A DNA stretch of 64,000 nucleotides. Origin: Lojkania enalia. Its lineage: Eukaryota > Ascomycota > Dothideomycetes > Pleosporales. The stretch lies in the NCBI GenBank assembly GCA_010094045.1, contig ML986580.1, forward strand, positions 326,059 to 390,058, in the 5' to 3' direction. The notes beneath the pieces were generated by a model. It worked only from the letters and a program-made list of their open reading frames with translations. It did no database searches and was not told the DNA's origin. Below, in pieces: positions 11,756 to 21,670 of this stretch; the stretch's first letter is position 1; each line of letters opens with the position of its first letter. Position numbers and translations under genes: made by a program.

Positions 11756-12385
11756 ATGGAAGCCATGTTCAATACCGCCGACATTTCCGCGCCCGGTTAC
11801 TACAGGCCTTCTCAAACAGCCCTACTTCTCCTAGACTTCCATACTATATTCATCGAACAGATCGGCGGGCCTGAAGCCCCCGCTGCCATGCAGGTTGCCG
11901 CCAAATTAAAAAGATGGGCAAAGTTGCAAGGTATTCAAATAATCCACTGCCTCATTGACCCTAAAGACACACCCTCCCCAACTTGCAAAGGCGCCAAAAG
12001 ATTTACTGGCCTATTGTCGTCTCTGAGAACGAGCGGCGGAGAAGAGCCCGCTGAATTGCTTGAAGACATTCGCGAGGAGGTCACGTTTACAAGGAAGCCT
12101 GGCCATGTATCGGCACTTAGATCACCCGGGTTAGAAGTCTTTTTACAGAAGAAGGGAATCAGGTCGCTGATTCTCACCGGGCTAAGCACTTCCGGGTGTG
12201 TTATGAGGACTGCGAATATGGCAACCGATTTTGACTATGTGGTTACGGTAATTTCAGATGGTTGCGCTGATAGAACCGGGGACATTCATGATCTAGTAAT
12301 GGAAAAGGTTTGTAGCAACAGGGGCTATGTTATCACATCTGCCGAGTTTCAAGAAGGATTCGAAAGATCTGTGGGTAGGAAGTAA
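11756..12385 (+). CDS. Isochorismatase-like cysteine hydrolase
   Basis: Single exon of 209 aa in the isochorismatase/nicotinamidase superfamily. The catalytic triad is visible: Asp27 in LLLLDFH, Lys114 in FTRKPGHVSAL and Cys148 in LTGLSTSGCVMRTA. The SGCV loop with the preceding cis-peptide context is typical. The substrate is unknown; fungal members act on isochorismate, nicotinamide or other amides. The start at 11756 (MEAMFNTADI) is chosen over an upstream in-frame codon because it begins just before conserved sequence. The neighbour is a tail-to-tail MFS exporter 241 bp away. Both genes sit alone between AT-rich blocks, so they may form a small detoxification or metabolite-handling pair; that is inference. 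Confidence 0.85.
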   Translation: MEAMFNTADISAPGYYRPSQTALLLLDFHTIFIEQIGGPEAPAAMQVAAKLKRWAKLQGIQIIHCLIDPKDTPSPTCKGAKRFTGLLSSLRTSGGEEPAELLEDIREEVTFTRKPGHVSALRSPGLEVFLQKKGIRSLILTGLSTSGCVMRTANMATDFDYVVTVISDGCADRTGDIHDLVMEKVCSNRGYVITSAEFQEGFERSVGRK

Positions 12386-12626
12386 GGAAGTAAATAATAA
12401 ATTTGTGAGGAAACTGTTAATCACTATTGCTTCACGGTTTCAGTTTCCATTTGACATATCATTTTTGTAATCTATATAGTTTTGCTTCAGTACTATTAAA
12501 GAGCCCACAGACACGCAAGTAGTCCGTCTGTTGAAAGGATTCCTCAATGCCGCCGGCAAAACCGAAAAAGAAATCAAAATAGAAATTTTAATTGTTGCGC
12601 GAAGGCTGCCAATTTTACTTGACGTT

Positions 12627-14325
12627 TCATACATTACCACCAGTATGATCACTCCTCGCCTCTCGCTCAGCCCGCTGTCGTTCTTTTTTTTCTCTCATAG
12701 TCCTTCGCCAACTCGGGCCGTTCTTCATAACATACCAGAGCGTCGGACTCCCAGCAACGACTAGAACACCAAAGAAGGTAACTGCCCACCCAATTCCAAC
12801 TCTAACAATCAGAGGTTCCACGCCACTCGTCGCACCGGCACCTAACCAACAGCGGACTATGTTGTTAGCTGCAGAAGCTGTGGCTGCTTTGCCAGGGTAT
12901 ATGTCAATCAGAAGTACAGAAACTGTGTTCAAAGCCGCACTGACGCAAAAGCCGATAACGAAGAGGAGGATCAATGGCCCAGAAAGATGGACCTTGCACT
13001 GCACCATCCACCCAAAGCCGATGAAGCATGCGGAACCGAGCGCTATATTTGGAATTGCAACCTCTAAGCGGGCTTGCTCGATTGGAAAGTCATTAAGGTC
13101 CACCTGGCGGTTGTACTCCAAAGGTATGTTCAAGCGTCTGGCGTGGGCTTTGTATCTAGCGTCAATGGCTCGGCCACGGACACGACCAGCAAGGACGCTC
13201 CCACAGCCAAGGGGTAGATAGCATAGCGCAATCTGTATCTGATTGAAGCCATATACTCTCTCAAATTGAGAGGGGATCAAGGCCACGGTTGCATAGTATG
13301 CGCAACATAGGATTCCGATGTAGATCAACACATACCCAGCCTCTTTTGTAAAGACTATCTTGACTGTCTCCAACGGATTCGGGAATTTGAGTTTCCTTTC
13401 TCGTGCGAGCTCTTCTCGCTTATGATATGGTATTTCTAACCCCTCTCCTCGCATTCTCTTCTCAACTTGAGCATTAATAAGACATCGCCTGAAGTTAGGT
13501 GGCGGGACAGATCCATCATCGACAACGTTTCTACCCGTCTCGGCAAGAAATAGAGCACATGGTACAAAAACGATCCCAGTGGAGATGGTTAAGAACCAGA
13601 ATATAGAATGCCAGCCAAGATATTGCCCAAGAAGACCACCAATGATGGGACCAAGCGAAGGGCCAGCCTGAGATACGATGGATATGTACGAGACATAACG
13701 CCCTCGGTCCTGGGAGGTGACGATATCAGAAACAACGGCATTCGCCAATGATACTGTGCCACTGCTACCTGCACTCTGGAGACAACGCAGGACCATCAGT
13801 GCTATATAGTTATTCTGGATCCCAAGGCCGATATTGGCGGCAAGGTATATAACGAAGCATATGAAATATGCTACTCTTCGCCCTGAGTTGTCCGAAAAGC
13901 CTCCGACAAAGGCTGGTGCAAGGCCTTGCAAGATCTGTTTAGAGTTCAGTTAGTAGATGGCTTTGGTTGCCTCCAGAGAGAATTGTTACCAGATAAGCTG
14001 TAATGGTCAAATTGGCCATTGAAATGGACACATTCAGGTCCTTGGCGATAGAAGGAAGCGATGGAAAATAGATTTGACCCGAAATTGGAGAAAAGAACTG
14101 CGAAAGGCCGGTGCACAAGATGATTAACCTTTTCTCGTTGTGTGTAAAGACAGAGTATGGCCTATCTTCTAAATCGCGAATCGGAGCATTATTGATATCA
14201 ACCTCATTCATTTCATTCTTTCGCTCGTCGTGGTTGTCCTGATTCTGTGCACCTGAACTCTCGGCATCTTTTTGGTGGTTCTTGGGAATCGGTGATATTT
14301 CTGGGGAATTGCGTTTGTCAGTCAT
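12627..14325 (-). CDS. MFS transporter, DHA1 (Qdr/multidrug-type) family
   Basis: Predicted plasma-membrane proton antiporter of 547 aa with about 12 membrane segments. Exons are complement(12627..13934, 13990..14325); the 55-bp intron joins LTITAYL to ILQGLAPAFVGGFSDNSGRR in frame. A hydrophilic N-terminus of about 75 residues precedes the first membrane helix. Motif A appears as GGFSDNSGRR, and RCLQSAGSSGTVSLANAVVSD and GPSLGPIIGGLLGQYLGW match the DHA1 drug-efflux branch. The central loop carries MRGEGLEIPYHKREELARER. Substrate cannot be read from sequence; multidrug or polyamine export is known for the branch. It converges with the isochorismatase-like gene. Confidence 0.9.
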
Positions 14326-16118
14326 CTGGTCTTCTTAAAATTCGAAGTAACCGAGAAGATATTGGAAATGAAGACTATTTGCTGAAGTCATTTGAATACA
14401 TACCTCATGCAGCCTGTTAGGTGGCAGGCAAATAGCATCAATCATGATCCTGGAGTTCGCTATCGGAGTAAGCTTTAACGCCGGCCGAGACGGCGCCGGG
14501 TCGCCGTTAAGCTTTGCCAGAGGCCGGAGTAACCAATAGGAATAGCGCTTAATGCAGATCAGCAAATGCTTAGCCCGATTGAGAAATGCTTATTTTAGGC
14601 TTCCCAATTACTTTTATCTTAAAATGAAGCTACATCGCATTTCGGAAGAGTTTATCTTCTCCGATCTTTGCCAAGCCAATCTCCAAAAATACGTGCGGGA
14701 AATCGTGTACCAAAAAATGGAACCTCTCACTGCACGTGGGCGGATTCTAGAAACTTTAAAACCCTCCAAGATTCTATTTCAAGACGTCAACAAACCCTTG
14801 AAAATTAATTGATGACAATTCCTGTATCCAAGAACTCTCGAACCACAATCACATGCATATTTTACTCGAAGGGAAAGGACGCATTTAGAGCATATTGTGA
14901 ACTACGATGAAAAGATGCATAACCTCCTAAACATCCCCCTACCTGACGAAAAACCCACTGTAGCGAGAAAAATAAGGGATACTTTAGCTTTAAGATCTCG
15001 ACATATATTATTATTTACTGTAATTCTACATAAGTTGTACACTATAGCTACTCTGAAATATCTAAGACCCTCGCATCTAAAAATCTTATTTATATAATTG
15101 CTTCTGTATAATTTTTAAAGGGCCTTCTTTTACAATATAATGGTGCTCCTTTAATTTAACACCAATATTGATCTTTTACAGCTTTCAATACTTATAGCAG
15201 GGCTTTATCTAAGCTTTAGAGCCTTGCTATAATCCCGGTGTGTCATCTTCAGCCTTATGTCTACTATGGCACATGAATTAATGCAAAATCGCGACACGAT
15301 TAATACCTTTGACCAAAGTAATTACCGCTCCCAAGTTCAAAACAATCATATAATTATCATAGTGTATTTTACTTAGAGTAGCTGTTCAGCCTGTTGCTGT
15401 GTGGGGTCTTGGCAAGCGAGGCATCTTCGGCCTCGCAGCTTTTGCAATTCAACTTGGTCATGCCTCTGGTTACTCAACTCAACTCCCTCAGAACAACTAC
15501 AGAATCGCTAACTCACAAGTATGTGGCCGGTGTGGTTCGACCGTCCGCTCTGCTAGCTGTGTCGACACGATATACCTGTCTAGCTTGTATACAACTATAT
15601 ACGCTCATCAACATGCTTATATGTCTACGCTAGCTCATCTTAGGTTCATATAAAAACAACGGAATACTTTATAAAGCATACAAGAAAGGGCTATTCAAAA
15701 TTTCAAGGCAACAGTGTATGGAAACGTGATTTATGTCTAGAAAGAGGTAGAAAGGCATTGTGTCCGATGGTTCATCACTAGAGAGTTTGAGAGAAGAATG
15801 AAATTTCTTCGTCGTATCTATGATCAGCTATATTACGAGGTGAAAATCTACGATACAGCTTGTGCAGTCTCCCGACTCATGAACGTCTCCGCAAACCTCT
15901 CTCAAACCTTTCACCAATAGCCCTGTACGCGAATACGAACCGGACAATCTCCAGCCATGTGCCCTGATCTTTGGCCTTGTGACGAAACACGTTAGTGATG
16001 CACTACATTACCCTAGCAAAAACTCACATTCCATGCAACGGACAGAAAACTTGCATTCTGGCGCCTCATGATTAGGATATAGACCTAATTGGGATGTAAT
16101 TAGTAAATTTAGATCATC
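14326..16118. other. AT-rich intergenic block
   Basis: Upstream of the MFS gene and downstream of the phosphorylase-DUF3597 gene. Only short open frames occur. One near 15394-15653 has better composition but no recognisable domain or splice context. I see no RNA gene. Confidence 0.5.
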
Positions 16119-17567
16119 TCAAGTTGATATGTTGCTCGTACATTTTCCACAATTAGATGGACACTTTTGTCCCCGATGCTTCCAGGACTCAGACCCACAG
16201 TTGAGACAACGACCATTTTTCTTGCGACTCTCCATCACCTTTTCCCACTTTCCTTCTCCTGCAGAATTTCTTAAGCGCTTTTTCTCTGTAATTGTTTCTT
16301 CCACTTCGTCCGCCGTAAGAAGTAATGTACAGAGCTCTTCTAATGGGACTCGCCCGTAACTTTTTGAAAGTTCTCTCATCACTGCTTTATGTAAAGCAGT
16401 ATTTTGTTTCGCACTTCCAGTCGGACCAATATGAACATGCAGTCTCTCTGCCAGTCCTTCGCAGGTCTCGAAGTTGGAGGCTAGTCCAAGCAGCTTAAGA
16501 AGATCGAAAATAGATGTCCGCCAATCGAGGTTGAGGTTTTTCTCCTGTGCCAGATTAGCAAGCCCAGCTTCTAAACCGGGCTCCTCCACGTGCACAAAGT
16601 CGGCTCCAGGGTCTTTATCGTTGTGCAAAGGATCTTGCTTGGCTACTTCAGCCGCAGGGATGATTGACAGAAGCGTTTTTCCATACGCCGCCGCCACCGC
16701 GGCAGCATATGGCTGCCAACTTTCATTTTTATGGGAATCAGCATAATCACAGATACCTCGGATTACCAAGCACGGGAAACTGTTCATTAGTCCCGCTGCT
16801 TCCATTTCGAAGCAAAGAACACCATCTAACTTTGAGCTCAGCTCATCCCGGGTAGTTCCATTTTTTATAACCTGATTGCCGGATGCTATCGTTCCGTAAT
16901 GAACAAAAACTTCGGTGCTTTCTCGTTCCTTTCGCTGTATCATATGGCTTTTGTCACATTGGTCGCACGTCGCTCCCCCCACATGGTGGTATGTCGCCTC
17001 GAATAGAATATCCGCTCCCGCGCTCGAACGTGCGAATCGTCGTTGACTACTGATCGCAGAAATGTATGGTAAAAGACTGCTTCTGTTGCGGTAATGATTT
17101 GCTTGTAGTGTAGTTACCGCGCTAAGGAGGAAAGATGGCGGTGCATTGAGAGTACCCGTACGTTTGAACCCACTTGGTTCAGTCTTCCCAAAGTCATACT
17201 GGATCACCCCGGGGTGCTCGAGATATGGCTTACTGACCACAACATCCCCAAGCCGGATGTCAGACACGCTGCTTGGGACTCCCCCACCGATGCCTACCAT
17301 TAGGCCGAATCGGATTGATGTGAATGTTGATTTCATATGGGAAGCAACAGTAGCTGCAGAGCTAGTTCCTAATTGACCTGCGGGAAGGCATGCGATAACG
17401 ACGTTATGGCCGCTCATACAGCCTAGTGTGTATATGTTATTGTCGTTTATATTGATTGGGTGTGCTTGGTGCTCCTCGTCTAGCAGCTCAGCTGCAGCGG
17501 CAAGCTCAACTGGCAAAGCGCAGACCCATCCGACTGTATAGTTTTGGAGCGAGAACCTTTGTTGCAT
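16119..17567 (-). CDS. Nucleoside phosphorylase-like domain fused to DUF3597-like domain and cysteine cluster
   Basis: Single exon, 482 aa. Residues about 9-303 are a PNP/UDP-phosphorylase superfamily domain of the type found at the N-terminus of fungal NLR-like proteins: YTVGWVCALPVELAAA, RFGLMVGIGGGVPS, HYGTIASGNQV, LCFEMEAAGLMN (E254/E256) and VIRGICDYADSHKN (D274). A CX2C pair (C201, C204) sits in the usual insert. Instead of a NACHT or NB-ARC ATPase, residues about 347-410 match DUF3597: LDWRTSIFDLLKLLGL, then NTALHKAVMREL and GRVPLEEL. The C-terminus has CX2CX11CX3CX2C (C454, C457, C469, C473, C476), probably zinc-binding. Related phosphorylase-fold domains are known as nucleosidase effectors in immunity; this role is inferred here. 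A broken paralogue lies divergently at 19.9-21.4 kb. The start follows directly from the conserved N-terminus. Confidence 0.85.
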   Translation of the reverse strand: MQQRFSLQNYTVGWVCALPVELAAAAELLDEEHQAHPININDNNIYTLGCMSGHNVVIACLPAGQLGTSSAATVASHMKSTFTSIRFGLMVGIGGGVPSSVSDIRLGDVVVSKPYLEHPGVIQYDFGKTEPSGFKRTGTLNAPPSFLLSAVTTLQANHYRNRSSLLPYISAISSQRRFARSSAGADILFEATYHHVGGATCDQCDKSHMIQRKERESTEVFVHYGTIASGNQVIKNGTTRDELSSKLDGVLCFEMEAAGLMNSFPCLVIRGICDYADSHKNESWQPYAAAVAAAYGKTLLSIIPAAEVAKQDPLHNDKDPGADFVHVEEPGLEAGLANLAQEKNLNLDWRTSIFDLLKLLGLASNFETCEGLAERLHVHIGPTGSAKQNTALHKAVMRELSKSYGRVPLEELCTLLLTADEVEETITEKKRLRNSAGEGKWEKVMESRKKNGRCLNCGSESWKHRGQKCPSNCGKCTSNIST

Positions 17568-18076
17568 TTTGGGGGAAATGAAAGAAAAAGCAGAATAGTG
17601 CCTGAAGAGAGAGCAGGTAGTTGAAGCTAGACTCCTTTGTGCGAAGAGCAGCCTGCCGAGGCTGAGGTGACTTTTATTCTTCGTCGCTGTGCCTCATCCC
17701 TGCAGCATCCTCTCGCTTTTGCCGCTGCCGCTGCCGCACTACCACATTTATGCTCTAGCTGCTAATCGGATGGACTTAGGAGGCCTAACGTAGAGTGTAA
17801 TCAGCCCTAATCAATGTAAGGAGATTGATTTAAAGAGATTGTGATTTAGTTTCACTCAATTAACGCAAATGCATAGAGAAGACTAGTATGAACGAACCGT
17901 AGAGAAGGTACAAGGTAGAGGCACAGCCATTTAGAGAGTGCTCCCGAACATCGTTCTGCTACTCTGGCATTCTAAATTCAAAAACATTACCTATTATGTC
18001 CTATAGCAGCTAATATATGCGGTCCTGTGCAGCCATGTTATGAATTGCTTCACTAGAGTAGTCGCTCTAGTCTTGT
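17568..18076. other. Intergenic, promoter side of the phosphorylase-DUF3597 gene
   Basis: About 500 bp between the start codon of the phosphorylase-DUF3597 gene and the stop of the CorA-like gene. A GCCGCT repeat run lies near 17718-17735. Nothing else is recognised. Confidence 0.4.
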
Positions 18077-19561
18077 CTAATTCACTATCAGCTTCTGCCG
18101 CCAAACCCAGATTGCCATTGTCAAACACGTCAATGGTATTGCAAAAGCCCAGTAGATCCAAAACTTGTTCGATACCGACCATCCCCTGGCTTCGGCATCT
18201 TGTGCTGGAGTGTAATTGAAGAAGCTCATACTGAATATCGCCTGCTCTGTATTAGCATTCCGCTAATAGGTGCTTGCGAACACTGACTGATATGAACGTT
18301 GGTGGCAAAAAGGCCATAGTAACTAATGCAATTGTTCTTACAGCACTACTGTCGAGCCTTGCTGCCTCCCCTAAATCCCTCATTACCTGGCTATCTCGCT
18401 GAGCAATCATGTTGTAGCCCTAGCAATGCATCAGCGATACCTTCTCCCTAGCTAACTTATTTGTCTTTACAAGAGCAATTTCGTTCTGCAATCGTTCCTT
18501 GTTTGACTGAGATCGTAGAAGCAGATTCCGAAGCATCCGTATCTGAGACTCAATGTGTATCCGTATCTGACAGGAGGCATCGTTGAGCCCTCCATCCTTT
18601 AGTTTGTTCGAAAGATCCAGGATCTGTTGCTGCATCGCTCCCAGCATTTCAATAGACACACTCAGGGTCTCGAAAGAATGGATAGCGTGCCTTGAGGCTT
18701 CGTGTAGTGATATAAAGTCATGAAACCCGCGGGTCGAGCGTGAGCGATCCTAGAGATTCTAAGATTAGTAGGCTGGAAATTATGCGTCATCTACTCAGCT
18801 CACCTTTTCAATACTACGCACAATGTTTCGTACTGCCCACACAGACGAATTCTGCATAGAAATGATAGCTTCTATGAGCGGCACATGCAAGGAATATGGT
18901 TCGGAAGGTGGTGTTTCCGTCCACATACGGGAAAGACTATCTCGTAGAAGATATTGGAATAAGGAAGAGGCACCAATACACAACATCGCACATTGGCCAG
19001 GCTTCCAGTGCGAAAAAAATGTCATTTCATGCCACGTGTAGCTTGAGCCCATATGCTCATTGACGATTTTGATCAATAGACGGAAGCGAGTATCTAAGGG
19101 AGAAGTCAGATAAGGTTTAGCTTCGAACCGGGCCATCATTCACTATGAGATTGCATGTGACTATCTTTATCAAAAGATTCTCCGAAGCTGAGGAAACCAT
19201 TCGAATGCTGATACACATCTGAGAGCATATAATCCGGTATCTGAAAGTATTGGGAGAGTTCTGGTGCAACTTGATTGCAGGACGAGAAGATGTCTTCCTC
19301 GATCAAACTGCGAGACAATTAGTGTCGAATGGTACGCTAGCGGTTATGTATGGGTACATGTATCGGAGGCTTGGGGGATCAGGTTCCTATAGAAGAATTA
19401 GACCGAGTAAATGAGGATAGAGGGACTCGTACACCAAAGAGCTGATCGACGCGCTTGGCATCCTGTGTCCAGCCTGTTGAAGCTGGGCTTACTTCAGATT
19501 TATGGTCTAGTGTGTGGACCAAGAATCACTTACAGAACTGCAGCACTGTGAGTGATTGCAT
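18077..19561 (-). CDS. Fungal CorA-like two-helix membrane protein (5' model tentative)
   Basis: Member of the large, mostly uncharacterised fungal family distantly related to CorA Mg2+ channels. Exons read on the minus strand: 19534..19561, 19433..19473, 19358..19386, 19307 down to about 19150, then about 19139..18804, 18471..18749, 18288..18419 and 18077..18241. Frames agree at all but one junction. Signature blocks are PPSLRYILIEEDIFSS, a coiled-coil region, RSQSNKERLQNEIALGYNMI, AQRDSQVMRDL, then helix 1 (IALVTMAFLPPTFISAIFSM) and helix 2 (FWIYWAFAIPLTCLTMAIWV). The CorA GMN triplet is absent; FSMSFF is in its place. The weak point is 19135-19155, where TGA precedes ATGATG; a weak 41-bp intron (GTCACA...CGAAG) would restore the frame, or the gene is damaged. 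Transport activity is not shown. Confidence 0.65.
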
Positions 19562-19897
19562 GTTAGAGGTGTAGGATATGTAGGATAGTGGTTCACGGCA
19601 CATAGTAGTTGTAGCAGTACTAGGGGCACAGGCAGCCTGCGCCCCACTGGGTGGGCCAATGGCGGGCCGCTGGCGTCGATCCCGCCCCGGCCCTGCACTT
19701 GCGGCTATACCCGCCGAACGACCGCACCTCAACCCGGCACAGCTGCGAGCAGGCAGCCTGCAAGAGAGCGCACCATGAGGCTGAGCGGCAGCGCATGTCT
19801 GCCAGCACGCCAGCTCTCTCTAACCTACACTCCACACTGAACAAGGCACTCTCCAAGACAGCCCCTCCGCTACCACCTTCCATCGTAGCAACTCTAC
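19562..19897. other. Intergenic between divergent CorA-like gene and phosphorylase relic
   Basis: About 335 bp, GC-richer than its surroundings, probably the shared upstream region. Open frames on both strands here overlap one another and carry no recognised domain. Confidence 0.4.
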
Positions 19898-21360
19898 ATG
19901 TCGCCTCGACTACGACGCGAGGTGTACACGGTAGGATGGATATGCGCGCTCCCGGTCGAGCTGGCAGCGGCGCAGGAGATGCTCGATGAAGAGCACGCGG
20001 CCCTGGAGCGTGATCCTAAGGACAACGACGAGAACCTATACTCGTTGGGATCGATTGCGGGACACAATGTCGTGATTGGATGCCTACCTGCTAGCCGGAT
20101 CGGCAACAACCCTGCGGCAGCCGTAGCAACGCAGATGAGGGCGACGTTTAAGGGGATCCGGTTCGGACTTATGGTGGGTGTGGTGAGAGGCGAATCTTGT
20201 CTCAGGGAGGGAGATGAGGAGCTGAACTGGTTGATTGAAGATGGCCAGCGGGCCATATTTATGTACATGAAAAAGGGGTATATCAGCTGATATCCAGCGT
20301 GATATCCGGCGTGATATCGACCGTGATATCGTACGTCGATATCTGATACAGCTCGGCAGACTAGCCGAAAATCCCCATGACAGTGGGTATTGGAGGAGGA
20401 GTGCCAGGCGCAGAAGTGGATATCCGACTCGGGGATGTGGCAGTCAGCCAACCGCAGCAGACCCTCCGCGGCGTGATTCATTACGATATGGGGAAGGCCA
20501 CCCCCAGCGGGTTTCAGCGGACAGGGTCGCTCAACTCCCCGCCACAGATCATACTTGGTGCGGTTACCATAGTACGGGCGAACCAGCTTCGATGCAAGAG
20601 CAGGCTCTCTGAACACTTCTCCAAGCTCAACTATATTCCCTAGTTTCGGCGCAAGAATGTAGGGCCTGACGTTCTGTTCGAGGCGACATACGACCATGAA
20701 GGAGGACAGACATACGATCCGTGCAGTGCGGACAGGCAAGAGGCTCGGTCGTCGCGTGAGAGCGAAGGGGTAGTGGTCCATTACGGGGTAATTGCGTCGG
20801 GGAACCAGGTGATGAGAGATGCCGCACAAAGAGATAAAGTTAGCGCTAACTTTGGCGGCGTACTCTGCTTCGAGACGGAGGCAGCAGGTTTGATGAACAG
20901 CTTCCCCTGCCTCGTCATCCGCGGCATCTCCGATTACGCCGACTCTCACAAAAACAAGAGCTGGCAAGCGTATGCGGCGGGAATCGCAGCAGCGAATGCA
21001 AAAGAGCTTCTATCCGTCATTCCCGCAACAGCAGTGACGGAGTAACGCACCTTGGAGGATACAACAAACAGCTAATCCATTTCTGTATATCTAACACCAG
21101 CCAAATTACATTCTATGCTTGCCAATATAGCACAAGAGAAGGATAGAGACTTTAATTGGCAAGAGTCAATCATTGACTTGCTTAAGTTGTTTGGACTACC
21201 GCATGATCAACCTGCACGCAAAAACCTGGCGAAGCAGCTGAATATTGACGCTGGTCCTGTGGATTCTCCTAGGCAAAATAATGCTTTGCGTAAAGCGTTA
21301 ATGAACGAGCTCTTCTCGAACAATGGGAAGGTACCGGACACTATCCGGGACTCTCTTTAG
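19898..21360 (+). pseudogene. Broken paralogue of the phosphorylase-DUF3597 gene
   Basis: The order of blocks mirrors the intact gene: YTVGWICALPVELAAAQEML, FKGIRFGLMVG, VGIGGGVPGAEVDIRLGD, HYGVIASGNQVMRD, LCFETEAAGLMN, VIRGISDYADSHKN, then a DUF3597-like part (FNWQESIIDLLKLFGL, NNALRKALMNEL). Three lesions are visible. A 209-bp segment interrupts the glycine loop (20180-20388). An in-frame TAG lies at 20641-20643. TAA at 21043-21045 separates the two domains, with no intron that fits frame and borders well. FEMEAAG has become FETEAAG. The interrupting segment could instead be an intron (GTGTGG...ACAG), which would add one valine. Most likely a decaying copy; expression is unknown. Confidence 0.7.
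20180..20388. repeat. 209-bp insertion with GATATC minisatellite, flanked by GTGGGT
   Basis: GTGGGT occurs at 20174-20179 and again at 20383-20388, bracketing sequence absent from the intact paralogue. The inside carries about five spaced GATATC palindromes in units like GTGATATCCGGC (about 20280-20351). The flanking repeat is consistent with a 6-bp target duplication, or with slippage. An intron reading is also possible. Confidence 0.5.
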
Positions 21361-21637
21361 CATACTTGAGAACAGGTGTATTCATGACCTTTTCTATATG
21401 AAATAATGATTTTGTCTTTAATCAGAAAGAGGTGTAATGGGATGTTTAGCCATTTTAAATATTGGAATGTAGCTCTGATTCAACCATACAAAGCAGAACA
21501 GTCTCATCTAATAATTCTTTTCCCTTCCTAAAGTCTTTTAAACCTTTTCTCCAGATCCTTTCGACATTTCATAACAGCATCCTCACCCGCAATATCCTCC
21601 AGTGCTGCAAAGCTCATATTCGTTACAACATTCTCCC

Positions 21638-21670
21638 AAAAAAAAAAAGGGGGGGGGGGGGGGGGGGGGG
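21638..21670. repeat. A11-G22 homopolymer junction
   Basis: Eleven A residues (21638-21648) are followed directly by 22 G residues (21649-21670). The G-tract could fold as a G-quadruplex; its length may be uncertain in the assembly. Confidence 0.8.

Noticed and set aside
20180..20388. Assigning the segment as a normal intron
   Set aside because: The GT...AG pair leaves an extra residue in a strictly spaced glycine loop and the donor is poor; kept as an alternative only.
19894..20967. 357-aa open frame on the minus strand over the second phosphorylase copy
   Set aside because: It is antisense to recognisable phosphorylase sequence and has no domain; the GATATC repeat gives its Tyr-His-rich stretch. 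A shadow frame.
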